DNA of 64,000 nt, from contig JAEZCE010000073.1 in assembly GCA_023429995.1 (NCBI GenBank), forward strand, positions 1 to 64,000, written 5' to 3'. Positions within the stretch are counted from its first letter, which is position 1. Each line of letters starts with the position of its first letter. Of this stretch, positions 43,006-50,531 are shown in pieces. A model generated the notes under the pieces. The model saw nothing but the letters and a program-made list of their open reading frames with translations. It ran no database searches and had not been told where the DNA came from. This stretch comes from Bacillota bacterium (GTDB lineage Bacteria; Bacillota; UBA4882; UBA8346). A program made the translations under genes and the position numbers.

Positions 43006-44325
43006 CTAATGCCGACTGATCTCTTGTATTACCTGGTACAAGATCCTCGTTCCAATTTCCAAGTTTGCCAGGGAAAGTCGCTCATCGACTCCGTGCATCC
43101 GTTGTAACTCCGCTTCGGAGATTAATACCGGAATAAAACCATAGCTGGTTATCCCTTTCTGCCGAAAATAACGGGAATCTGTGGCCAACGTTGATAAATA
43201 TGGCAAAACATCGCTATCCGGGTTTATTTGTTGCACCACTTGGCGCATAATCCTAAACAGCTCCGTATCCACGGGGGATTCCGTAGGAGCGGCCGCTTGC
43301 AAAACTTCACATGAAACTCTGGAATCATTGATGATATTCCGGAGTTGTTCCAAAAAATGTTCCGGGGTTTCGCCCGGAACTAGACGACAATCCAAAGTTA
43401 GTTCACATTGTTCCGGAAGCACATTGGTTTTCATCCCTGCCTGCAATATGGTAGGAGAGATCGTATTATACAACATTCCTTGAACCGAACGTTCCCTGCT
43501 AAAATGACGATTAGCAAACAGTTTTAAAGTATAATCCAAACTTTCCGGTAGACTTGGCAGTTTCACCCCGTGCTGAAGTGCTATCTGGCTTAAAAAACTC
43601 CTGCTGGTCCCGCAAAGCGTAATCGGTTCTCTATGGCGGCCAATTCGTCCGATAATTTTATTCATTTGTACAATCGCATTATCTTTGGAAGGCATGGAAG
43701 CGTGTCCTGGTGTTCCGGATAACGAGAGTTTAAGCCACAACAATCCTTTTTCCGCATTTTGGCAAGGAAAAATCGGCTTTCCATTCTGGATAAACCCAGT
43801 CCCTCCTTCATTAATAACGAACTCAACATCATCCAGGCCTTGAATACCTTGACTCATCAGCCAATCAATACCATACAAACCGCCGACTTCTTCATCGGCG
43901 GCTGCCACTAAAATGAGTTCTCGTCCAGGAACTTGTCCGCTTCTTTTATATAAAATCAACGTCATAAGTTCCATCGCCAGCATGCCCTTCATATCAAGAG
44001 CGCCTCTGCCCCAGATATACCCGCCGTCAATAATTCCGGCAAAAGGATCAAAACTCCATTGATTTGAATTGGCGGCAACCACGTCCAGATGAGATAACAT
44101 CATAACCGGTTGATGAGAGCCGCCCCCGGACAGGCGGGCAACCAAGTTGCTCCGCCTGGGAGCGGACTCATAAATTTCAACCGGTATTCCCTCCCGCTCC
44201 AGTAGTGTCTTAATAAAAGTTGCGGCTAAAACCTCGTTTCCCGGAGGATTGGTCGTATTAATCCGGATTAAGCTTCGCAAAAGATCGGTAGTCTCATCCC
44301 CAACACGTTTCCAGTTAAAGTCCAT
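43006..44325 (-). CDS. M20/M25/M40 family metallopeptidase
   Basis: 439 residues from ATG 44325; the GGGAG upstream suits this start better than the frame opening five codons earlier. Zinc ligands and catalytic residues can be traced: LSHLDVV (His-Asp), GALDMKGMLA (bridging Asp), AAADEEVGG (catalytic Glu and ligand Glu), and a dimerisation domain near 200-310. Family members cleave dipeptides or N-acyl amino acids (Dug1/ArgE-like). Intact ligands suggest it is active. The gene lies about 85 bases downstream of the HD-domain gene and may share its transcript. Confidence 0.9.
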   Translation of the reverse strand: MDFNWKRVGDETTDLLRSLIRINTTNPPGNEVLAATFIKTLLEREGIPVEIYESAPRRSNLVARLSGGGSHQPVMMLSHLDVVAANSNQWSFDPFAGIIDGGYIWGRGALDMKGMLAMELMTLILYKRSGQVPGRELILVAAADEEVGGLYGIDWLMSQGIQGLDDVEFVINEGGTGFIQNGKPIFPCQNAEKGLLWLKLSLSGTPGHASMPSKDNAIVQMNKIIGRIGRHREPITLCGTSRSFLSQIALQHGVKLPSLPESLDYTLKLFANRHFSRERSVQGMLYNTISPTILQAGMKTNVLPEQCELTLDCRLVPGETPEHFLEQLRNIINDSRVSCEVLQAAAPTESPVDTELFRIMRQVVQQINPDSDVLPYLSTLATDSRYFRQKGITSYGFIPVLISEAELQRMHGVDERLSLANLEIGTRILYQVIQEISRH

Positions 44326-44409
44326 GCTTACATCTCCCAAAACAATGATCCTAAAGCCCTCTGGTTCATCCTAAACAACCTTAGCGTCAACAAACAATCG
44401 ATAATTTCT

Positions 44410-45207
44410 CTATTCTTCCCCATTGACTTCCGATTCTAATATGGCCATAAACTTTTCCATCGTAGCACTTCTTCTGATGGCAATTTTTTTAGCTGTTTCC
44501 GTAAACAAGCGCTCCGGGATAAACTTGAGCTTGATATGCCATTCTCTTTGCAAGGAATCATCTTCCGGACGGTTGCTGGCGCAAGGGATTTTCTCCCATT
44601 CATCTCGCCTGCTATAAACTTTCCCGCCATGTTCACCGAGCCATAAATAAGCCCGGGCCACACCGATCGCTCCCAAGGAATCCAATTTATCGGCATCGTA
44701 TAGACACTTTGCTTCAATACTACAGGGTGGATTGTTGTCCCGGAAACGGTGGGTGGCAATGCACTCACATATCGCCTGGATTTGACCGGGATTCTCATGG
44801 AGATCGGCTAAAATTCCGGCTGTCATCTCGCTGCTGGCCGCAGCATGACAAATAACACCCCCGCTTTTTTCCTCGGACTCCCGGCCAATATCATGGAATA
44901 AAGCGGCAATTCCAACAATTCGCAAATCAGCCCCTTCACTCGCTCCAATTTTAAGGGCTAAATTCAATACCCTTTCAATATGGGAAAAATCATGAGCAGG
45001 GCCGGTTTGATAAAAACTTCTGGCAATTTGAAGATACGAGTCAAGTTCACTTTGAATTTCCATATTGTTTTTTATTGCCACTTTATATTGTTCCCTTCCA
45101 CCAATAATTATGTTCGTAGAATATGGACGGCGACCGCAATTTAAAATTTTTTCAGCCGCTCCCATTCTCTTCAACATTTTAGCCCATATTCCTTTCGAAA
45201 TTTTCAA
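44410..45207 (-). CDS. HD-domain phosphohydrolase
   Basis: 265 residues if TTG 45207 is the start; the HD domain begins near residue 58, so internal ATGs at 45174 or 45063 are possible. HDFSHIERVLNLALKIG, AALFHDIGRE (the HD metal pair), the CECIATHRFRDN histidine and LYDADKLDSLGAIGVARAY form the metal-dependent phosphohydrolase signature of YedJ/YpgQ-type proteins. It may hydrolyse nucleotides; the substrate is unknown. Upstream lies YunB, in the same direction. Confidence 0.82.
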   Translation of the reverse strand: MKISKGIWAKMLKRMGAAEKILNCGRRPYSTNIIIGGREQYKVAIKNNMEIQSELDSYLQIARSFYQTGPAHDFSHIERVLNLALKIGASEGADLRIVGIAALFHDIGRESEEKSGGVICHAAASSEMTAGILADLHENPGQIQAICECIATHRFRDNNPPCSIEAKCLYDADKLDSLGAIGVARAYLWLGEHGGKVYSRRDEWEKIPCASNRPEDDSLQREWHIKLKFIPERLFTETAKKIAIRRSATMEKFMAILESEVNGEE

Positions 45208-45279
45208 TAAAGGTAAATCGGGGTATAAACTTCATTCTTGATTGATTCTTAGTCTATAATATGGCAAGAATATGGTTTC

Positions 45280-45984
45280 TCAATTTTTTTTCAAAGGTGT
45301 CCCCGGTAATATCACACCGGTTCCATTTCCCACATACACACTAGGTACTTCTCCAACGATAACCGCCTCGGTCAGAGGAATATCGGTACTTACCCGGACC
45401 TCCTGGTCACCCAAAGGAACCACCATTTTAACCATTGCTTTTACTGTCAAATAAATCCTGTGACGAACCTGGTTGATTCCGGCCTGATCAAACGAATCAT
45501 TCATAGCGCTCTCCACAAAGCCAATAGGCAAAACCTTAACTGTGATATCCGGTCCAAAACCCGCCATAATCTTGGAACCGAATACTTGACCGACCGGTAT
45601 TTTTATGACCAATTTGGGTAAATCCTGCAATCGTTTCTGTACGGATAAAGTGGCCTCGGAAGAAATCCGGTTGATTTCCCCGGTGTTAGGTTGAATCATG
45701 GTGACTCTTCCATCGGGGCCTAAGTGAGTTTTAATCAAATTTTCATAGTCAATGTCCGGACAAATATTCGAACGGATCGCTTCATTAATCGCCTGGGTGG
45801 CAATTACCTGCGCCTCCGTTTCCGCTAAACGGTGTAGCGTAGGACGGATTCTAAAATCAACAATATAAAAACACATTACCATCAATAAAAAAAACACCCC
45901 TAAAAAAGTAAAAGAATGAAACCGGCGTCTTCGATAAGGGGGAATTTTTAAAAAAATAAAACGTTTACTTAATGGAAACCGCAC
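45280..45984 (-). CDS. yunB: sporulation protein YunB
   Basis: 234 residues. A basic N-terminus and a membrane span near 25-45 (FLGVFFLLMVMCFYIVDFRI) are followed by an extracytoplasmic part: ATQAINEAIRSN, ISSEATLSVQKRLQDL, GFGPDITVKVLPIGFVESA and GINQVRHRIYLTV, a pattern I associate with YunB, a sporulation protein found in endospore formers. Its exact role is unclear even in Bacillus. Presence supports a spore-forming lineage. A likely promoter region lies between it and the divergent penicillin-binding protein gene. Confidence 0.85.
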   Translation of the reverse strand: MRFPLSKRFIFLKIPPYRRRRFHSFTFLGVFFLLMVMCFYIVDFRIRPTLHRLAETEAQVIATQAINEAIRSNICPDIDYENLIKTHLGPDGRVTMIQPNTGEINRISSEATLSVQKRLQDLPKLVIKIPVGQVFGSKIMAGFGPDITVKVLPIGFVESAMNDSFDQAGINQVRHRIYLTVKAMVKMVVPLGDQEVRVSTDIPLTEAVIVGEVPSVYVGNGTGVILPGTPLKKN

Positions 45985-46248
45985 GGTTGATTCAGTCCTT
46001 TCCCAACAATAGGTTATTTATAGCTTTACAAGGGGGAAAATTCTTTACTAGCGGTTAATTTTGGCTTTATGGTATAATATTTGTAACTCGTTGATAACGA
46101 GGCTGTCCGAAAAGTATTTAAAATGAATGTGATATATCATATGTAGCTTCGCAGATTCAATAAACCTATGAACGGCAAAAATGTTTGTATGTCTTTCGGA
46201 TCGGCTTGCTTTTGGACAGCCCCGGATTATCAGTCCACAGGAGGACCT
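45985..46248. other. divergent gap with TATAAT and MITE-like element
   Basis: Contains TATAAT at 46073-46078 (GGTATAAT), then the inverted-repeat element 46101-46221. The element sits between this candidate promoter and the penicillin-binding protein start, so it is part of the 5' leader. Confidence 0.5.
46101..46221. mobile_element. MITE-like element 1 (GGCTGTCC terminal inverted repeats)
   Basis: About 120 bases with ends GGCTGTCCGAAAAG (46101-46114) and CTTTTGGACAGCC (46209-46221), inverted copies apart from one base. No coding capacity of its own. It resembles GGCTGTC-type ends of small IS-derived repeats in Bacillota. A second element of this type ends the same gene's downstream side. 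Confidence 0.6.
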
Positions 46249-48489
46249 ATGATGTTCTTTGAAAAAAAATCAAGCGATAATCGAAAAACCGAGCCTGTTA
46301 ATCTCAACAAAATCTTGATTATTATAACCGTTGTATTTGGTATTGTTTTGGGGTTTTCTTTTATTTTATTGATTGGAACCAGTAAAAGCCTCTTAAGTTT
46401 ACAACCGCCTAAACAGGCGACAATTTTTTATGATGTCAACGGGAAAGAATATACACGCTTATATGTTGAAAACCGCATCGAAATTCCCTTCCAAAAAATG
46501 CCGGTTATTTTGAAAAAAGCTATCGTTAACGTTGAAGATACTCGTTTTTACGAACACTCCGGAATTGACTTAAAGGCTATTGCCAGAGCTTTCTGGGTGG
46601 ACATCCGCGGCGGCGGTTATATCGAAGGCGCCAGTACAATTACCCAACAATTGGCCAGAAATGTTCTGCTTACCCAAAGAAGAAGCATGACCCGGAAAAT
46701 TCAAGAAGCCATTTTGGCAATGAGTATTGAACGGAACTACACCAAAGAAGAGATCTTAGAACGATACCTCAATCAAATTTGCTTCGGTCATGGGGCCTAC
46801 GGGGTCGAAGCTGCCTCACGGCTTTTTTTCGGTAAAAGCGTCAGCGACTTGGAAGTTCATCAAATTGCATTATTGGTGGGATTGCCGAAAAACCCCACTG
46901 GATATTCTCCTTACTTCCATCCGAATACTGCTTTGTATCGAAGAAAAACCGTACTGGAACAAATGGTTAAATATGGGACAATCTCTACCCAGGAAGCAAA
47001 TTTTTATAACCAAAAACCGCTTGATATCGTCCCTCTATCCGCCGCCAAAAGGCGTGCTGCCTATTTTACCGATTATGTGGCCAAATGTTTAAAGGGAGTT
47101 GTTAACGAACAAGCCCTATCCGTTGGTGGATATCAAATCTATACGACAATTGACCCAATAGCTCAAAGTGCGGCTGAAACGGCAGCCTCCTCTTTTTCGG
47201 GCGGAAAAACTGATGCCAGTGGTATTACCCAGCCCCAACTGGCTATTGTGGCTATTGATCCCAAGAATGGATATATTAAGGCCATGATTGGAGGAAGAAA
47301 TTATGGTAATACCCAATTAAACCGTGCCACCGATGCCCACCGTCAGCCGGGGTCGGCTATTAAACCCTTTGTTTATACCGCCGCCATCGACAGCCGGCAA
47401 TATACTCCAAGTTCGGTGCTGGTTGATGAAGAGGTAAAATATCAAACGCCTCAGGGCGAATACAAACCCAAAAACTATGATAAAATTTTCCGGGGCGCTA
47501 TTTCACTGCGTCATGCCTTGGAAGATTCGGTGAACATCATTGCGATTAAATTGGTTGAAAGTCTCGGGCCCAGCAAAGTTTTTAGTTATGCCAAAAAAAT
47601 GGGACTCCGCAATTTAGTGTTGTCGGGAAGCAAAAGTGATCTTAATTTCTCCTCATTAGCTCTGGGAGGCCTCACCAACGGTGTGTCGCCTTTGGAATTA
47701 GCCGGCGCCTATACTCCTCTTGCCAATAAAGGGATATATGTCCAACCCATTGCGGTTTTGCAAGTAAAAGATGCTGACGGCAATGTCATTTTTGAGGATC
47801 ATCCCCATAAACAAGTGGCTATTCCGGAAGATACCGCCTACGTCGTCACGGATATGTTGCGGGGGGTGATTATGAGGGGAACCGGGCGGGCAGCCATGAT
47901 TAACCGTCCTGCCGCAGGGAAAACCGGTACTTCCAGTGACTATACCAATGCCTGGTTTGTAGGGTATACTCCTGATTTACTGGCCGCAGTATGGATCGGC
48001 AATGATTCACAACGGATTCCAATCACAATCAACGGGGCTACGGTAGGAAGCTCTTCAGCCGCCGCCATGTGGGGGAATTTTATGCGTCAGGCTTTGGAGC
48101 AAACGGCGCCATCGGATTTTGAGCAACCGGCCGGTGTAATTTCCGGAGTCGAAATTTGTGCGGAAAGCGGACAACTGGCAACCGGATTTTGCCCGGAAAC
48201 CAAATTTGAAACTTTTCTCGCCGGTACAGAACCCACAACACCTTGCCAAATTCACCAAAGCGAATCCCCGGCAGAACCAAGCGACGGTTTGGAAAACCCT
48301 GGTGATCCATCAAATCAACCGTTGGGCTCAACGAACAATAATACCAAAAAGAAAATGGTTATTGTAAAAATATGTACCAAAAGCCATTTGCTGGCCACCA
48401 AATATTGTCCGGCTGAAAGTGTGACAACTGAAGCTTTTCCGGAAGGCGAGGAACCGACCGAGCCTTGTGATATCCATAAAGGACCCTGA
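46249..48489 (+). CDS. class A penicillin-binding protein (PBP1A type)
   Basis: 746 residues from ATG 46249, which follows CAGGAGGACCT. The frame opens 27 codons earlier inside the MITE-like element and that part is discounted. A membrane anchor near 20-45 is followed by a glycosyltransferase domain (VEDTRFYEHSGID, the ASTITQQLARN segment, NQICFGHGAYGVE) and a transpeptidase domain with active serine in RQPGSAIKPF, SVN in ALEDSVN and KTG in AGKTGTSSD. It polymerises and cross-links peptidoglycan outside the membrane. The C-terminus ends in two repeats of about 37 residues with three cysteines each (VEICAESGQLATGFCPE and VKICTKSHLLATKYCP). Confidence 0.93.
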   Translation: MMFFEKKSSDNRKTEPVNLNKILIIITVVFGIVLGFSFILLIGTSKSLLSLQPPKQATIFYDVNGKEYTRLYVENRIEIPFQKMPVILKKAIVNVEDTRFYEHSGIDLKAIARAFWVDIRGGGYIEGASTITQQLARNVLLTQRRSMTRKIQEAILAMSIERNYTKEEILERYLNQICFGHGAYGVEAASRLFFGKSVSDLEVHQIALLVGLPKNPTGYSPYFHPNTALYRRKTVLEQMVKYGTISTQEANFYNQKPLDIVPLSAAKRRAAYFTDYVAKCLKGVVNEQALSVGGYQIYTTIDPIAQSAAETAASSFSGGKTDASGITQPQLAIVAIDPKNGYIKAMIGGRNYGNTQLNRATDAHRQPGSAIKPFVYTAAIDSRQYTPSSVLVDEEVKYQTPQGEYKPKNYDKIFRGAISLRHALEDSVNIIAIKLVESLGPSKVFSYAKKMGLRNLVLSGSKSDLNFSSLALGGLTNGVSPLELAGAYTPLANKGIYVQPIAVLQVKDADGNVIFEDHPHKQVAIPEDTAYVVTDMLRGVIMRGTGRAAMINRPAAGKTGTSSDYTNAWFVGYTPDLLAAVWIGNDSQRIPITINGATVGSSSAAAMWGNFMRQALEQTAPSDFEQPAGVISGVEICAESGQLATGFCPETKFETFLAGTEPTTPCQIHQSESPAEPSDGLENPGDPSNQPLGSTNNNTKKKMVIVKICTKSHLLATKYCPAESVTTEAFPEGEEPTEPCDIHKGP

Positions 48490-48515
48490 GGATTCTAAAC
48501 ATAGATACTAATAAC

Positions 48516-48633
48516 AAGGGCTGTCGCAAAAGAAAAATATCGATAGAAATATACAATATATAGTTATTTACAGTCCATCGAAGCAATATATCGTTGATCT
48601 CATTGATTTTTAGTATTTTGCAGACAGCCCTTT
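48516..48633. mobile_element. MITE-like element 2
   Basis: About 118 bases with ends AAGGGCTGTCGCAAAA (48516-48531) and TTTTGCAGACAGCCCTTT (48616-48633), inverted with one indel. It lies between the penicillin-binding protein gene and the convergent isomerase gene, where it may also terminate transcription. Confidence 0.65.
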
Positions 48634-48647
48634 TCATTCTATAGAAA

Positions 48648-49343
48648 TTATTTTTTGGCACAACGGTAGTAATTCGAATAATCCTTTGTTAATAAATGCA
48701 CCGGAAGAACATCTTCCATGATCGTAGGAAAACGGCCGATTTTTTCATAGAAAAAATTATCGGTATCATCGTCATTGGAAAGGGAAACTTCTCCAACCAT
48801 CACTTTGGAACCGACGCCCCAGAATTTATGATATAAACGTTGGGTAAGGGTAATGCTCTCCCCGGGTTGTAACTGTACGATGCTTCCCGCTTTTAATTCC
48901 TTTTCGATTCCATCAAAACTTCCCACAACCGGGGTATCGTCCAGAGAACCATCCGGTTTACTGTTATAAAGCTGCATGGCGAGTTCCCCGCCGCCCCTGT
49001 TAATGATATCTTCCATTTTTAAAGCGTGATAATGCATCGGGGTCACTTGATTGACATCCACAACCAGCAGCTTCTCCGCATAAAACTTCCCTTGCTTTTT
49101 CTCCAGATTGGAAAATAAGCCATTTCTGAGTGTGAAAAGAGCAAGACCGGCCTGGCGGAAATTACCGTTGCCCCAATCCGTGATGTCCCATCCCATTCCA
49201 GTCTCATAAATTTCATAGGCTTCTTCACCCTTGCTTTTCCAGTCGGCAGGCGTCCAAAACGCAAAGGGCGGTAAATAAAATTGATGATGTTTTATGAGGG
49301 ATTTAAAATCATCGATAATGGCATTAATCTCGGAGCGTTTCAT
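48648..49343 (-). CDS. D-lyxose/D-mannose isomerase family protein
   Basis: 231 residues from ATG 49343, which follows TGGAGG; the longer frame to 49463 is not needed. The fold is a cupin (PF07385 group) with metal ligands in PMHYHALKMEDI (two His and a Glu) and RLYHKFW (third His). LPPFAFWTPADW is a further family word. Known members isomerise D-lyxose with D-xylulose, and some also D-mannose with D-fructose. Being last in an operon with a beta-mannosidase, conversion of mannose to fructose is the likely task here, by inference. Confidence 0.85.
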   Translation of the reverse strand: MKRSEINAIIDDFKSLIKHHQFYLPPFAFWTPADWKSKGEEAYEIYETGMGWDITDWGNGNFRQAGLALFTLRNGLFSNLEKKQGKFYAEKLLVVDVNQVTPMHYHALKMEDIINRGGGELAMQLYNSKPDGSLDDTPVVGSFDGIEKELKAGSIVQLQPGESITLTQRLYHKFWGVGSKVMVGEVSLSNDDDTDNFFYEKIGRFPTIMEDVLPVHLLTKDYSNYYRCAKK

Positions 49344-49386
49344 AAGATACCTCCATAATGTAAGATTGATAGCTATTCCGGTTAAC

Positions 49387-50436
49387 TTAAAACTGGATAA
49401 TCCCTTTGACTGAATTCTGTTTATCCTTGATCGATCTTTCCATAGCCTGGGGTAGCTCGGCAAAGTTATAGGTGTTGGTAACGATTTCTTTTAAAGGCAC
49501 TATCCCGCCAGCCACGGCGGAGATAGCCGGCGGATACAAATTGCGATAACGGAAAACTGTATTAATCGAAGCCTCTTTGGAAATCAACTTACCAAAATCA
49601 TATTGGATCATGGCATCCGGCGCCATTCCTACCAGGACTATCCGGCCTCCCCGTTTTACCAATTCCACAGTCTGCTGTGTCGTTATTTTATTGCCGGCGG
49701 TTTCGATTACGATGTCGACTCCTTGTCCCCCGGTGAGATCCTTAATAGCCTCAATCATATCCATTTGATCAGCCATAAAAGTTTTGGAGGCGCCAAGTTT
49801 TTCGCTCATGGCCAAGCGGGAAGCAATAACGTCGGTTTGATAAACAGTTCCGACACCCATGGCCTTAAGAGCCATCAAGGTCACCAGTCCGATGCAACCG
49901 GAACCCAAAACCACCGCCGTATCGCCTACTTTCGCTCTTCCTTGATTGGCAGCATGAAAACCTACCGCCAATGGTTCGATCAAAGCTCCCTCCAGCGTGC
50001 TCATTCCGGGAGGCAGTTTAAATGCCATATCAGCCGGAAATGCCACATATTCCGCAAAGGCTCCGTCATAAGGAGGAGTTGCCATAAAAACGACATCGGG
50101 GCAAAGATTATATAATCCTTGCTTGCAAAAGTCGCATTTGCCGCATGTATAACCAGGTTCTAAAGCGACCAAGTCACCGACTTTAACAGTAGTTACTTTT
50201 TTCCCAATCGCCACAACCTCGCCGCTGCTTTCATGGCCGAGGACGATGGGTTTTTCCACCACAAAATCGCCAATACGGCCATGTTCGTAATAGTGTAAAT
50301 CGGAACCGCAGATACCGACATGCTTGATTTTGACCAGGACTTCATGCCCCTCGGGAACCGGAACCGGCCGTTCTTCAAATACAATTTTACCGGGTTCCAT
50401 TAATACGGCAGCTTTCATCATTGATTGCATTTTCAT
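49387..50436 (-). CDS. zinc-dependent dehydrogenase (sorbitol dehydrogenase-like)
   Basis: 349 residues of the medium-chain dehydrogenase family. The catalytic zinc site includes VGICGSDLHYYEHG (Cys) and LGHESSGEV (His-Glu); the structural zinc site has CGKCDFCKQGLYNLC (four cysteines). NAD(P) binding is in AVVLGSGCIGLVTLMAL and TDVIASR, where an aspartate suggests NAD rather than NADP. Closest recall is sorbitol/xylitol dehydrogenase. In this operon it could interconvert fructose and sorbitol, or act on a mannose-derived polyol. It lies between the beta-mannosidase and isomerase genes. Confidence 0.88.
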   Translation of the reverse strand: MKMQSMMKAAVLMEPGKIVFEERPVPVPEGHEVLVKIKHVGICGSDLHYYEHGRIGDFVVEKPIVLGHESSGEVVAIGKKVTTVKVGDLVALEPGYTCGKCDFCKQGLYNLCPDVVFMATPPYDGAFAEYVAFPADMAFKLPPGMSTLEGALIEPLAVGFHAANQGRAKVGDTAVVLGSGCIGLVTLMALKAMGVGTVYQTDVIASRLAMSEKLGASKTFMADQMDMIEAIKDLTGGQGVDIVIETAGNKITTQQTVELVKRGGRIVLVGMAPDAMIQYDFGKLISKEASINTVFRYRNLYPPAISAVAGGIVPLKEIVTNTYNFAELPQAMERSIKDKQNSVKGIIQF

Positions 50437-50483
50437 TCCACCTTTCCTCCTACGGTTTCATTTGGTATTTTCCAGTGCCGTTA

Positions 50484-50520
50484 TGCCTCTGCGGCTAGAA
50501 TAAATTGACCACAGAGACAC
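50484..50520. repeat. CTCTGCGGC / ACCACAGAG hairpin element
   Basis: CTCTGCGGCTAGAATAAATTGACCACAGAG, in parts, forms a stem with the outer arms. A related element lies at 53165-53205, so the two flank the beta-mannosidase gene. Dispersed repeat of unknown role; it may also act as a processing site. Confidence 0.55.
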
Positions 50521-50531
50521 TTTAATCGGCT

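Noticed and set aside
46168..46248. 27 extra in-frame codons before the penicillin-binding protein
   Set aside because: They lie mostly inside a MITE-like element; AGGAGG directly precedes ATG 46249.
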